DNA of 64,000 bases from Pseudoduganella sp. (GTDB taxonomy: Bacteria > Pseudomonadota > Gammaproteobacteria > Burkholderiales > Burkholderiaceae_D), in contig JAJTCO010000006.1 of the NCBI GenBank assembly GCA_021323265.1, forward strand, positions 29,387 to 93,386, read 5' to 3'. The notes below the pieces were generated by a model, which made no database searches, was not told where the DNA came from, and worked only from the letters and a program-made list of their open reading frames with translations. Shown piece by piece: positions 51,830 through 61,295 of the stretch (position 1 is the first letter of the stretch; each line of letters begins with the position of its first letter). The translations under genes were made by a program, and so were the position numbers.

Positions 51830-52768
51830 GTGAGCATTATCGAAAAAGCTGCCAACCGCCTGGGGCACGCGGCGCGCCCTGCCGATGCCGCCGACGCGGC
51901 GTCCGCGGTGGAAGCCGTGGCCGACGCGGCCCCCGCCTCCGCCCTGCCACCAGCGGCCGCACCCGCCGCATCCGCCGCACCTGCCGCACCGGTGCTGGCC
52001 ACGCTGGCGCCGGCCAGCCACAGCAGCGGCGACGCGCGCCGCACCACCCACACCGTCGAGCTGGACCTGGCGCGCATGCACGAAGTCGGCCTGGTCACCG
52101 CCGCCGGCGGCCGCACATCGCTGGTGGAAGATTTCCGCATCATCAAGCGCCCGCTGATCAAGCGCGCCTTCGGCCCGCGCAAGCCGGGCGAGAACCCGGG
52201 CAACCTGATCATGATCACCAGCTCGCTGCCGGGCGAGGGCAAGACCTTCTGTTCCATCAACCTGGCGATGAGCATTGCCATGGAGCTGGACCACACCGTG
52301 CTGCTGGTGGACGCCGACGTGGCGCGCCCGTCGGTGCTGCGCACCCTGGGCCTGCCGGCCCAGCGCGGCCTGATGGACATCCTGCTGGACGACGAGCTCG
52401 ACATGGCCGACGTCATGCTGCGCACCAACGTCAACACGCTGTCGATCCTGCCGGCCGGCACCAGTTCGCCGCGCGCCACCGAGCTGCTGGCCTCGCACAG
52501 CATGAAGAACCTGGTCAACGAGATTGCCAACCGCTACCCGGACCGCATCGTCATCTTCGACTCGCCGCCCCTGCTGCTGACCTCGGAATCGCACGTGCTG
52601 GCCTCGAACATGGGCCAGATCGTGCTGGTGGTGGAATCGGAGCGCACGACCCAGCACGCGGTGAAGGAATCGCTGCGCCAGCTGGACGGCTTGAGCAACG
52701 TCAACCTGATCTACAACAAGTCGCGCGAGTTCCCGGGCACCGAAACGTATGACTATCACTATGGTTAA
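51830..52768 (+). CDS. XrtA-associated tyrosine autokinase (BY-kinase)
   Basis: This is a 312-residue protein. Residues 1-65 form an Ala/Pro-rich flexible stretch. The kinase domain has Walker A SLPGEGKT (132-139), Walker A' VLLVDADVARPS (157-168) and Walker B-like IVIFDSPPLLL. The C-terminus has a short tyrosine cluster (TYDYHYG), the usual autophosphorylation site. Together with the membrane protein encoded upstream it forms a split Wzc, as in Gram-positive CapA/CapB. Start is GTG with an AGGGAG site. Its stop is overlapped by the outer-membrane protein gene by 20 bases. Confidence 0.92.
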   Translation: MSIIEKAANRLGHAARPADAADAASAVEAVADAAPASALPPAAAPAASAAPAAPVLATLAPASHSSGDARRTTHTVELDLARMHEVGLVTAAGGRTSLVEDFRIIKRPLIKRAFGPRKPGENPGNLIMITSSLPGEGKTFCSINLAMSIAMELDHTVLLVDADVARPSVLRTLGLPAQRGLMDILLDDELDMADVMLRTNVNTLSILPAGTSSPRATELLASHSMKNLVNEIANRYPDRIVIFDSPPLLLTSESHVLASNMGQIVLVVESERTTQHAVKESLRQLDGLSNVNLIYNKSREFPGTETYDYHYG

Positions 52769-54314
52769 ACGCCGCCTGGCCCTGCTGCCGTTGGCGGCGG
52801 GCCTGTGTGCGGCGTTCCCGGCCCAGGCCGCGTGGGATTTCACGCCCCAGGCCAGTGCCCGCGTCACCTGGTCGGACAACCTCGGGCGCCTGCCCGACGA
52901 GCGCGCCGAAAGCGGCATCGTGCTGGAACTCACGCCGGGCTTCCAGCTGGAAAACCATTCGCCGCGCTTCCAGTTCCGCATGGCATATGCACTGCACCTG
53001 TACCAGTATGCGGGGCACCGGCCGCCCAGCGCCCAGCGCCACAGCCAGAGCCTGCGCAGCGACCTGCGCTCGCGCCTGGTCGACGAGCTGCTGTTCCTGG
53101 ATGCGCAGGCTGCCGTCTCGCAGCAGACCGTGTCCGCGTTCGGCCCGCTGGGCGGAGATAGCGATTACCTGCGCAACAACCGCAACGAGGTGCGCTCGTA
53201 CCAGGTCAGCCCCTATCTGGTGCACCGTTTCGGCGCTTTTGCCAATGGCGAACTGCGCTACCGGCACGATGCCGTCAGCTCCGACAATATCGGTTTTCGC
53301 CGCAGCACTGGCAATACCGTCTCCGCCAGCCTGGCCAGCGGGCCGAGTTTCCGCCGCTTCGGCTGGACGGCCAGCGTGTCGCGCGGCGTGGTGGAGGACA
53401 AGCTGCCCCCGACCGGCGAGCGGGAGAACGAGCAAACCTCGAGCTCCAAGAACGCCAACCTGGCCCTGCGCTACGCGGCGTCGCCGCAGCTCAACGTCGG
53501 CGTGTTCGGCGGCTACGACAGCTACGACTTCGATGGGCTGGGCGGCGCCCAGTCCGGCGCCGCCTATGGCGCCAGCGTCGACTGGACGCCTTCGGCGCGC
53601 ACCTCGCTCAAGGCCTCGGCCGGCCACCGCTTCTACGGCCCCAGCTACAGCCTGGCGCTGCAGCACCGCAGCCGCGGCACGGTGTGGAACATCGCCTACA
53701 GCGATGCGGTGAGCAGCACGCGCAGCCAGTTCGTGCTGCCGCAGGCGGTCGATACCGCCGCCATGCTGGACAACCTGTTCCGCGCCCAGATCCCCGATGC
53801 GGCGCTGCGCGCCGCCATCGTGCAAGCGTATATGCAGTCGTCCGGCCTGCCGCCCACCTTGCCCAACAGCGTCAACTTCCTCAGCAACCGCTATTCGCTG
53901 CTCAAGCAGCTGAACGCGTCGATGGCGTGGCAGCTGGCGCGCACCACCAGCGTGCTGACGGTGTTCAAGTCGCGCCGCGAAATGCTGTCGAGCCAGGCGG
54001 TGGACAGCACCTTGCTGGGCAACACGTTCTCCAGCCTGAACGACAATACCGAGCAGCTGGGGGTGTCTGCCAGCGTCAGTTACCGCATCGGCCCGCACAC
54101 CACCGCGGCGCTGGCTGCCAGTGCCGTGAACGTGGAATCGCTGACCGTGGCGCGCGACAACCGGCACCGCGACGTGCGCGCGCACCTGGCGCGCAACTTC
54201 GGCGCGCGCGCCAGCGCCATGGTGGAAGTGCGGCGCGCGCGCGGCAACGCCGGGCTGGGCGGCCAGCAGTACACCGAAAACGTCGTGTCCGCAGTGTTGA
54301 CGGCCAAATTCTGA
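52749..54314 (+). CDS. PEP-CTERM system outer-membrane beta-barrel protein (TIGR03016 type)
   Basis: This 521-residue protein has a signal peptide (core LALLPLAAGLCAAF, cleaved near AQA). The remainder has alternating polar/hydrophobic strands with many aromatic ends (for example RFGAFANGELRYRHDAV), finishing in a final strand with terminal Phe (SAVLTAKF), the classical sign of an outer-membrane barrel. TIGR03016 proteins are specific to exosortase A loci and are thought to help polymer export. ATG 52749 overlaps the kinase gene; an internal ATG at 52761 is equally possible. It is followed by the ATPase gene after 16 bases. Confidence 0.88.
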   Translation: MTITMVKRRLALLPLAAGLCAAFPAQAAWDFTPQASARVTWSDNLGRLPDERAESGIVLELTPGFQLENHSPRFQFRMAYALHLYQYAGHRPPSAQRHSQSLRSDLRSRLVDELLFLDAQAAVSQQTVSAFGPLGGDSDYLRNNRNEVRSYQVSPYLVHRFGAFANGELRYRHDAVSSDNIGFRRSTGNTVSASLASGPSFRRFGWTASVSRGVVEDKLPPTGERENEQTSSSKNANLALRYAASPQLNVGVFGGYDSYDFDGLGGAQSGAAYGASVDWTPSARTSLKASAGHRFYGPSYSLALQHRSRGTVWNIAYSDAVSSTRSQFVLPQAVDTAAMLDNLFRAQIPDAALRAAIVQAYMQSSGLPPTLPNSVNFLSNRYSLLKQLNASMAWQLARTTSVLTVFKSRREMLSSQAVDSTLLGNTFSSLNDNTEQLGVSASVSYRIGPHTTAALAASAVNVESLTVARDNRHRDVRAHLARNFGARASAMVEVRRARGNAGLGGQQYTENVVSAVLTAKF

Positions 54315-54330
54315 GCGTAGGTTTGACATC

Positions 54331-55356
54331 ATGTATGAGAGCTATTACGGGCTGAGCGACAAGCCCTTCCGTCTGCGGCCCGACCCGCACTTCTTCTTTG
54401 GCAGCAAGGGCCACAAGCGCGCCATGGCCTACCTGGAGTACGGCCTGTCGCAGGGCGAGGGCTTCATCGTCATCACGGGCGAGGTCGGCGCGGGCAAGAC
54501 GACCCTGGTGCGCAACCTGTTCAACCACATCGCGTCGGACCGCATTGTCACCTGCCACCTGGTCAACACCCACCTCGATTCGGACGACGTGCTGCGCGGC
54601 GTGGTGGGCGGCTTTGCCTTGCCATGCGAGGACACGGCCAGCAAGACCACCCTGCTGGGGCGCCTGGAGACCTTCCTGCGCCAGTGCGAGCAGGAGGGCA
54701 AGCGCGCCCTGCTGGTGGTGGACGAAGCGCAGAACCTGACGCCCAAGGTGGTGGAGGAATTGCGCATGCTGTCCAATTTCCAGACCGACGAGAAGTCGCT
54801 GCTGCAAACTTTCCTGCTGGGCCAGCCGGAATTCCGCGCCACCCTGCACAGCCCCGGCATGTCGCAGCTGCGCCAGCGCGTGATCGCCACCTACCACCTG
54901 GGGCCGATGGACAGCGCCGAGAGCCAGGCCTACATCGAACACCGCATGCGCACCGTGGGCTGGCGCGGCGACCCGCACCTGACGCCGGCGGCCTACGCCG
55001 CCGTGTTCGAGTACACGGGCGGCATTCCGCGCAAGACCAACCACCTGATGGACCGCCTGCTGCTGATGGGCTTCCTGGAAGAGATGCACGAGTTCACCGA
55101 CGCCGACGTCGACACGGTGATCCGCGACATCCAGCAGGAATTCCAGCCGCCGGCACCGGCGCCGGAAGCGGCCGGCGCCCCGGTCGCCGTGGCGCCCGGC
55201 TGCGAGCCGGACCTCATGTTTGCCGGGCAGTACCCGGCGCTGCTGGACGAGCGCATGATGCGCGTCGAAAAATCCCTGACGTCGGTGCTGTCGATCCTGA
55301 AGAAGATCGTGCGTTCGCCGTCGTCCTACAACATCCAACAGGACAGCAACGAATGA
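54331..55356 (+). CDS. XrtA/PEP-CTERM system-associated ATPase (GspA/ExeA-like)
   Basis: This is a 341-residue AAA+ protein. The N-terminus MYESYYGLSDKPFRLRPDP is the standard ExeA-type opening. Walker A GEVGAGKTT is at residues 50-58, Walker B ALLVVDEAQN near 128, and sensor residues lie in LLGQPEFR. The C-terminal 80 residues are Pro/Ala-rich and then helical. ExeA proteins in type II secretion remodel peptidoglycan to place the outer-membrane channel; the exosortase version probably helps assemble the export pore. Its stop overlaps the wecB start as ATGA. Confidence 0.92.
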   Translation: MYESYYGLSDKPFRLRPDPHFFFGSKGHKRAMAYLEYGLSQGEGFIVITGEVGAGKTTLVRNLFNHIASDRIVTCHLVNTHLDSDDVLRGVVGGFALPCEDTASKTTLLGRLETFLRQCEQEGKRALLVVDEAQNLTPKVVEELRMLSNFQTDEKSLLQTFLLGQPEFRATLHSPGMSQLRQRVIATYHLGPMDSAESQAYIEHRMRTVGWRGDPHLTPAAYAAVFEYTGGIPRKTNHLMDRLLLMGFLEEMHEFTDADVDTVIRDIQQEFQPPAPAPEAAGAPVAVAPGCEPDLMFAGQYPALLDERMMRVEKSLTSVLSILKKIVRSPSSYNIQQDSNE

Positions 55357-56483
55357 GCCCTTTCCGTATCCTGTGCGTCGTGGGCGCGCGCCCCAACTTC
55401 ATGAAGATGGCGCCCATCATGGCCGCCTTCGCGCAGCACAAGCCGCACGTGGAAGCGCTGCTGGTGCACACCGGCCAGCATTACGACGTGGCAATGAACC
55501 ACCAGTATTTCGAGGCGCTGGGCATTCCCAGCCCGGACATCAACCTGGAAGTCGGTTCCGGCAGCCATGCCCAGCAGACGGCGGAAGTGATGAAGCGTTT
55601 CGAGCCGGCCATGGACGAGGTGCAGCCTGCGGCCGTGCTGGTGGTGGGCGACGTCAATTCCACCATTGCCTGCGCCCTGGTGGCGGCCAAGAAGGGCGTG
55701 CCGGTGATCCACGTGGAAGCGGGCCTGCGCAGCTTTGACCGCGCCATGCCCGAGGAAATCAACCGCGTGCTGACCGACCAGCTGTCCGACCTGCTGTTTA
55801 CCACCGAGGAGAGCGGCGCGGCCAACCTGGCCAAGGAAGGCATCGGCGCCGAGCGCGTGCACTTCGTCGGCAACGTCATGATCGACACCCTGCGCGCCAA
55901 CCTGGCGCGCGCCATCCCGGCGCAGAAGATCGCGGCCGACGCGGGACGTCCCGACTTCAAGGCCGGCAAGGGCGAGTACGCGGTACTGACCCTGCATCGC
56001 CCGTCCAACGTGGACGACAAGGCCGTGCTGCAAGGCCTGCTGGAAACGGCGGCGCAGATCAGCGCGCAGACGCCGGTGATCTTCCCGGTCCATCCGCGCA
56101 CCCGCGCCACGATCGAGAAGTTCGGCCTGTCGCACCTGCTGGACCGCCCGGAAGTGCTGCTGCTGCCGCCCATGGGCTACCACGAGATGCTGGGCCTGAT
56201 GCAGGACGCGCGCGTGGTGCTGACCGATTCGGGCGGCATCCAGGAGGAAACCACGGCGCTGGGCACGCCCTGCATCACCTTGCGCAACAACACCGAGCGC
56301 CCGATCACGGTCGACGAAGGCACCAACACCATTGCCGGCAACGACCCGGCGCACATCCTGGCCGCCTACCACGCGCTGCTGGCAGGCAGCGGCAAGTCCG
56401 GCCGCATCCCGCACTACTGGGACGGCCGCGCCGCCGAGCGCATCGCCGCCATCGTGCTGGACTGGCTGAAGGCCCGGGGCTGA
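55353..56483 (+). CDS. wecB: UDP-N-acetylglucosamine 2-epimerase (non-hydrolysing)
   Basis: This is a 376-residue enzyme of the WecB/MnaA family, which interconverts UDP-GlcNAc and UDP-ManNAc. It has the UDP-binding GARPNFMKMAP opening, HTGQHYD, HVEAGLRSFDRAMPEEINR and the C-terminal DSGGIQEET loop; all catalytic acids and histidines of the family appear present. Start 55353 overlaps the ATPase stop by four bases; longer in-frame extensions lie inside the ATPase gene. Its presence predicts ManNAc or a derivative in the polymer. Confidence 0.92.
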   Translation: MSPFRILCVVGARPNFMKMAPIMAAFAQHKPHVEALLVHTGQHYDVAMNHQYFEALGIPSPDINLEVGSGSHAQQTAEVMKRFEPAMDEVQPAAVLVVGDVNSTIACALVAAKKGVPVIHVEAGLRSFDRAMPEEINRVLTDQLSDLLFTTEESGAANLAKEGIGAERVHFVGNVMIDTLRANLARAIPAQKIAADAGRPDFKAGKGEYAVLTLHRPSNVDDKAVLQGLLETAAQISAQTPVIFPVHPRTRATIEKFGLSHLLDRPEVLLLPPMGYHEMLGLMQDARVVLTDSGGIQEETTALGTPCITLRNNTERPITVDEGTNTIAGNDPAHILAAYHALLAGSGKSGRIPHYWDGRAAERIAAIVLDWLKARG

Positions 56484-56485
56484 GC

Positions 56486-57331
56486 ATGGACAAGCCGGTG
56501 CGCAATGCGATGACCATCGACGTGGAAGACTACTTCCAGGTGTCGGCCTTCGCGCCGCACATCAGCCGCGACAGCTGGCCGCAGCGCGAATGCCGGGTGG
56601 AGGCCAACATCGACCGCATCCTCGGCATCCTCGACGCCGGCGCGGCGCACGGCACCTTCTTCACGCTGGGCTGGATCGCCGAGCGCTATCCGGCCATGGT
56701 GCGCCGCATCGTGGCCGCCGGCCACGAGCTGGCCAGCCACGGCTATGGCCACCTGCGTGCGTCGGACCAGACGCGCGAGCAGTTCATGGACGACATCACA
56801 AGCAGCAAGAAGATCCTGGAGGACATCGGCGGCCAGCCGGTGCAGGGCTACCGCGCGCCGAGCTTCTCGATCGGCCCGGGCAACCTGTGGGCGCTGGACG
56901 CGCTGCAGGAAGCGGGTTACCGCTACAGCTCCTCGATCTATCCGATTGCGCACGACCACTACGGCATGCCCGATGCGCCGCGCTTCGCCTTCCACCCGAA
57001 CGGCGCGCAAGGGCTGCTGGAAGTGCCGATCACCACGGTGCGCATCGGCCAGCGCAACCTGCCGGCCGGCGGCGGCGGCTATTTCCGTCTGCTGCCGTAC
57101 GCGGTGTCGCGCGGCCTGATGCGGCGCGTGAACCAGGCGGACGGCCAGCCGGCCATCTTCTACTGCCATCCGTGGGAGCTCGACCCGGGCCAGCCGCGCA
57201 TGGCCGGCGTGGGACTGAAGACGCGCTTCCGCCACTACGTCAACCTGCACCGCATGGAGTCGCGCATCAGGGCCCTGACGCGTGATTTCGCGTGGGACCG
57301 CATGGACCGCATCTTCCTGGGGCAGCAATGA
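56486..57331 (+). CDS. XrtA-associated polysaccharide deacetylase (DUF3473)
   Basis: This is a 281-residue NodB-fold enzyme. TIDVEDYFQV gives the catalytic and metal-binding aspartates, ELASHGYGHLR the HxxxH metal site and GYRAPSFSIG the arginine loop. The C-terminal stretch with YCHPWELDPGQPR and RFRHYVNLHR is the DUF3473 domain that marks the exosortase A-linked branch. No signal peptide is seen. It likely removes N-acetyl groups from the lipid-linked or nascent polymer. It starts two bases after wecB and overlaps the FemAB-like gene. Confidence 0.92.
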   Translation: MDKPVRNAMTIDVEDYFQVSAFAPHISRDSWPQRECRVEANIDRILGILDAGAAHGTFFTLGWIAERYPAMVRRIVAAGHELASHGYGHLRASDQTREQFMDDITSSKKILEDIGGQPVQGYRAPSFSIGPGNLWALDALQEAGYRYSSSIYPIAHDHYGMPDAPRFAFHPNGAQGLLEVPITTVRIGQRNLPAGGGGYFRLLPYAVSRGLMRRVNQADGQPAIFYCHPWELDPGQPRMAGVGLKTRFRHYVNLHRMESRIRALTRDFAWDRMDRIFLGQQ

Positions 57332-58488
57332 CCTCGATCATCGAAGCCGCGGCAGAGCGCCGCGCGGCCCGCGCCAGGGCCGAAGCCGAAACCGTGACCG
57401 CGCTGGCGGTGGCCGCCGCCCCGGACCCGGCGCAGCCTCCGACGCAGCAGCCGCTGGTGCAGTTGCTGGGCGAGAGCGCCGACGAACGCGCGCGCTGGGA
57501 CGCCTTCGTGCAGTCCTGCCCGCAGGCGACCTTCTTCCACCGCAGCGGCTGGAAGAGCGTGATCGAGCAGTGCTACGGCCACCCGACATGGTTCTTCTAC
57601 GTGGAGGAGGGCGGCGTGATCACCGGCGTGCTGCCCCTGGCGCGCATGAAAAGCCGCCTGTTCGGCCACTACCTGGCGTCGCTGCCGTTCTGCGTCTACG
57701 GCGGCGTGGCCGCCAGCACCGAGGCCGCGCGCACCCTGCTGGACAAGGCCGCCGAGGAGCTGGCCGCCAGCCTGGGTGTGGGCCACCTGGAGTACCGCAA
57801 CTACGCGCCGGCGCACCCGGACGATCCGAAGTGGCAGGGCAAGGACCTGTACTACACCTTCCGCAAGGCCATCAGCGCCGACGACGAAGAGAACATGAAC
57901 GCCATCCCGCGCAAGCAGCGCGCGATGGTACGCAAGGGCATCAAGTGCGGGCTGCGGGGCGAGGTGGACGACAACGTCGACCGCATGTTCACCGCCTACG
58001 CCAAGAGCGTGCACCGCCTGGGCACCCCGGTCTTCCCCAAGAAGTACTTCGCCATGCTCAAGGAAGTGTTCCAGGACGATTGCGAAGTGCGCGTCATCGT
58101 GCAGGACGGCCAGCTGGTGGCCGGCGTGCTGAGCTTCTTCTTCCGCGACGAAGTGCTGCCATATTACGGCGGCGGCATGGACATCGCGCGCGACGTGGCC
58201 GGCAACGACTTCATGTACTGGAACCTGATGCAGGCCTCTGCCGCCAAGGGTTACCGCATGTTCGATTTCGGCCGCAGCAAGAAGGGCACCGGCGCCTTCG
58301 ACTTCAAGAAGAACTGGGGCTTCACCGCGCAGCCGCTGCCTTACGAGTACCAGCTGTTCGCGGCCGACGCCCTGCCGGACGTGAACCCGCTCAACCCGAA
58401 GTACCAGCTGTTCATCAAGCTGTGGAAGATCATGCCGCTGCCGCTGGCCAATGCGCTGGGGCCGTTCATCGTCAAGAACCTGGGGTAA
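57328..58488 (+). CDS. FemAB-like XrtA/PEP-CTERM-associated protein
   Basis: This 386-residue GNAT-fold protein of the FemAB/BioF2 branch has an Ala-rich N-terminal 50 residues, then CPQATFFHRSGWKSVIEQCYGH, a central IPRKQRAMVRKGIKCGL segment and the C-terminal VSFFFRDEVLPYYGGG-type motif, ending FGRSKKGTGAFDFKKNWGF. FemAB enzymes transfer aminoacyl groups from tRNA to peptidoglycan precursors; the exosortase-linked family probably acylates a sugar, perhaps the amine freed by the deacetylase encoded directly before it. Start 57328 overlaps that gene as ATGA. Confidence 0.88.
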   Translation: MTSIIEAAAERRAARARAEAETVTALAVAAAPDPAQPPTQQPLVQLLGESADERARWDAFVQSCPQATFFHRSGWKSVIEQCYGHPTWFFYVEEGGVITGVLPLARMKSRLFGHYLASLPFCVYGGVAASTEAARTLLDKAAEELAASLGVGHLEYRNYAPAHPDDPKWQGKDLYYTFRKAISADDEENMNAIPRKQRAMVRKGIKCGLRGEVDDNVDRMFTAYAKSVHRLGTPVFPKKYFAMLKEVFQDDCEVRVIVQDGQLVAGVLSFFFRDEVLPYYGGGMDIARDVAGNDFMYWNLMQASAAKGYRMFDFGRSKKGTGAFDFKKNWGFTAQPLPYEYQLFAADALPDVNPLNPKYQLFIKLWKIMPLPLANALGPFIVKNLG

Positions 58489-58491
58489 GCC

Positions 58492-59736
58492 GTGGAAGAC
58501 CTGCTGCTGCTGGTGCATCGCATCCCCTATCCGCCGAACAAGGGCGACAAGATCCGCTCCTGGCACCTGCTCAAGCACCTGGCGCAGCGCTACCGCGTGC
58601 ACCTGGCCACCTTCGTCGACGACGCCGACGACTGGCAGCACGTACCGGCGGTGCGGGCCGTGTGCGCCTCCAGCCACTTCGCCGCGCTGTCGCCGCGCGG
58701 CGCGCGCCTGCGCAGCCTGGGCGCGGTGCTGCGCAACCGTTCCCTCTCGCTTGACTACTACCGCGACGCCGGTCTGCGGCGCTGGGTGGACGACGCCATG
58801 CGCCGGCACGGCATCGGTCGCGTGGTGGTGTTTTCCTCGCCGATGGCGCAGTATGCCGAAGCCTGGCCGCAGGCGCGCCGCATCGTCGATTTCTGCGACG
58901 TCGATTCCGACAAGTGGCGCCAGTACGCCCTGCGCAAGCGCTGGCCGGCCAGCGCCGTGTTCGGCTATGAAGCGAGCCGCCTGCTGCGCTACGAGCGCCA
59001 CATCGCCGCCAGCTGCGACGCGGCGCTGTTCGTCTCGGCGCCGGAAGCGGAGCTGTTCCGCAGCCTGGCGCCGGAAAGCGCGGCGCGCACCGGCTGGTTC
59101 AGCAACGGTGTCGATACCGGCTACTTTGCGCCGGGCGACTTCGTCAATCCGTACGCCGCCGGCGACAAGGCGCTGGTGTTCTGCGGCGCCATGGACTACT
59201 GGCCCAATATCGACGCCGTGCAATGGTTCGCGACCGAAGTGCTGCCGGCGCTGCGGGCGCGCGACGCGGCCGTGCGCTTCGTGATCGTGGGCGCGCGCCC
59301 GGCGCCGCAAGTGCAGGCCCTGGCCTGCCTGCCGGGCGTGAGCGTGACCGGCACCGTGCCCGACGTGCGGCCCTATGTGGCGCACGCCGCGCTCTCGGTG
59401 GCGCCGCTGCGCGTGGCGCGCGGCATCCAGAACAAGGTGCTGGAAGCGATGGCCATGGCCAAGGCGGTGCTGGTGACGCCGCAGGCACTGGAAGGCATCG
59501 AGGCCGCCCCCGGGCGCGAACTGCTGCTGGCGGACGACGCGCAGCAATGGATTGCGGCGGCGGCGGCGGCCCTGGCCGGCGCGCAGGACGCGCTGGATGC
59601 GCTCGGCCTGGCGGCGCGGGCGCGCGTGGAAGCGGCCTACAGCTGGGACGCCCGCCTGGCGCCGCTGGACCGCATGATCGAAACCCCGGCTGCGCACGGC
59701 GATGCCGCAGCCCCAGCCCTTTGGACCCCGGCATGA
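58492..59736 (+). CDS. XrtA/PEP-CTERM system glycosyltransferase (TIGR03087 type)
   Basis: This is a 414-residue GT4-like enzyme. It opens LLLLVHRIPYPPNKGDKIRSW, the hallmark of the TIGR03087 family, with VDFCDVDSDKWRQYA in the middle. The donor-binding half has LVFCGAMDYWPNIDAV, and ARGIQNKVLEAMAMAKAVLVT contains the E-x7-E-like site. Start is GTG three bases after the FemAB-like gene, and its stop overlaps the exosortase start as ATGA, so it is part of the same translational chain. Sugar specificity is not known. Confidence 0.9.
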   Translation: MEDLLLLVHRIPYPPNKGDKIRSWHLLKHLAQRYRVHLATFVDDADDWQHVPAVRAVCASSHFAALSPRGARLRSLGAVLRNRSLSLDYYRDAGLRRWVDDAMRRHGIGRVVVFSSPMAQYAEAWPQARRIVDFCDVDSDKWRQYALRKRWPASAVFGYEASRLLRYERHIAASCDAALFVSAPEAELFRSLAPESAARTGWFSNGVDTGYFAPGDFVNPYAAGDKALVFCGAMDYWPNIDAVQWFATEVLPALRARDAAVRFVIVGARPAPQVQALACLPGVSVTGTVPDVRPYVAHAALSVAPLRVARGIQNKVLEAMAMAKAVLVTPQALEGIEAAPGRELLLADDAQQWIAAAAAALAGAQDALDALGLAARARVEAAYSWDARLAPLDRMIETPAAHGDAAAPALWTPA

Positions 59737-61286
59737 ACACTGTCCCTTCCCCTGGCTCCACCACCCTGGCCGCCCCGGCCCCGGCGTCCTGGCTGGCCGG
59801 CGCGCGCAATGCGCTGCTGGTGGCGCTGGTGATGCTGCTGCCGCTGGCGCTGTTCCATGAGACGGCGCTCTCGCTGGCCGAGATCTGGCAGCGCTCGGAA
59901 ACCTTCGCGCACGGCTTCCTGATCCTGCCCATCAGCCTGTGGCTGATCTGGCGCCAGCGCGCCGCGCTGCAGGAGCTGCCGCTGCGGCCGTACTGGCCGG
60001 CCCTGCTGGGCCTGGCCGTCTGCGGCGCCGCCTGGCTGCTGGGCGAGCTGGTGGAAGCGGGCATCGTGTGCCAGTACGCGCTGGCGGCCATGCTGCCGCT
60101 GACGGTGCTGGCCGTGCTGGGCCGGCGCATTGCCGGCGCGCTGCTGTTCCCGCTGGCCTTCCTCCTGCTCGGGGTGCCGGTGGGCGAGAGCCTGGTGCCG
60201 CCGCTGATCGACCTGACGGCCGACATCACGGTCGACGCCCTGCGCCTGACCGGCATTCCGGTGCTGCGCGATGGCAATAACTTCGCCATCCCGAGCGGCA
60301 ACTGGTCGGTGGTGGACGCCTGCAGCGGCCTGCGCTACCTGATTTCCTCGGTCACCCTGGGCTGCCTGTTCGCCTACCTGAGCTATCGCTCGGCCTGGCG
60401 CCGCGGCGCCTTCGTGCTGGCCTCGGTGCTCGTGCCGCTGGCGGCCAACGGCGCGCGCGCCTACATGATCGTGATGATGGGCCACCTGAGCGGCATGACC
60501 ATGGCGGTCGGCGTGGACCACCTGATTTACGGCTGGGTGTTCTTTGGCGTGGTGATGCTGCTGCTGTTCTGGGTCGGCAGCTTCTGGCGCGAGGACCACC
60601 GCGCGCCGGCCGCCGCGCCGTCCGCGCCGCGCCACGCCGCGCCGCCGCTGGCATGGCCGCCCGTGCTGGGCGCCGCGGCTGCGGTGCTGGCGCTGCTGGC
60701 CGTGTGGCCGCTGCTGGCGGCGCGCGCCGCGCAGGCCGCCCCGGCCGCGCCGCCGGTGCGCCTGGCGCTGGCCGCGCGCGCCACGCCCGGCCCCGAATTC
60801 AGCGCCTGGCAGCCGGACTTTGCCCCGGCCAACAGCACGCTGCGGCAATCCTTCGCCGGCCAGCCGCCGGTCGGCCTGACCTTGCTGTACTACCGCGACA
60901 CCCCGGGCGGCGCCAAGATGATCACCTCCACCAACCGCCTGGGCGACATCAAGGGCGCCTTGCGCGAGAACAGCAGCGCCCTGCGCGAGGAGCGCGTGGG
61001 CGGGCGCAGCGTGGCCGTGCGCGAAGCGCAGCTGGGCGTGGAAGGGCGGCGCCTGCTTGTGTGGCAGTGGTACTGGGTGAACGGAAACATGACCAGCAGC
61101 AACTATGTTGGCAAATTGTTACAGGTGAAGGAGAAATTGCTGACCGGCAGCGGCGATGGCGCGGCCGTGATGGTATTCTCGCCTTACGACGAAGACCCCG
61201 CGCCGGCGCGCGCCGCCCTGCGTGCCTTCCTGGATAGCAACCTCACGCCGCTGGAGCAGGCCCTGGCCGGCAACCGGCGCCCCTGA
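59733..61286 (+). CDS. xrtA: Exosortase A fused to EpsI domain
   Basis: This is a 517-residue inner-membrane protein. Residues 20-290 hold about eight helices and the exosortase active site: C197 in VVDACSGLRY, R242 in NGARAYM and H263 in VDHLIYGW. Exosortases cleave PEP-CTERM signals and probably pass the protein to a further anchor. Residues about 335-517 form an EpsI-type (DUF3485) periplasmic domain (TLLYYRDTPGGAKMI, VWQWYWVNGN). In many species EpsI is a separate gene; here it is one chain. The start overlaps the preceding glycosyltransferase as ATGA. The PEP-CTERM gene at 44433-45404 encodes a likely substrate. Confidence 0.95.
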   Translation: MNTVPSPGSTTLAAPAPASWLAGARNALLVALVMLLPLALFHETALSLAEIWQRSETFAHGFLILPISLWLIWRQRAALQELPLRPYWPALLGLAVCGAAWLLGELVEAGIVCQYALAAMLPLTVLAVLGRRIAGALLFPLAFLLLGVPVGESLVPPLIDLTADITVDALRLTGIPVLRDGNNFAIPSGNWSVVDACSGLRYLISSVTLGCLFAYLSYRSAWRRGAFVLASVLVPLAANGARAYMIVMMGHLSGMTMAVGVDHLIYGWVFFGVVMLLLFWVGSFWREDHRAPAAAPSAPRHAAPPLAWPPVLGAAAAVLALLAVWPLLAARAAQAAPAAPPVRLALAARATPGPEFSAWQPDFAPANSTLRQSFAGQPPVGLTLLYYRDTPGGAKMITSTNRLGDIKGALRENSSALREERVGGRSVAVREAQLGVEGRRLLVWQWYWVNGNMTSSNYVGKLLQVKEKLLTGSGDGAAVMVFSPYDEDPAPARAALRAFLDSNLTPLEQALAGNRRP

Positions 61287-61295
61287 TTCCCTGCC

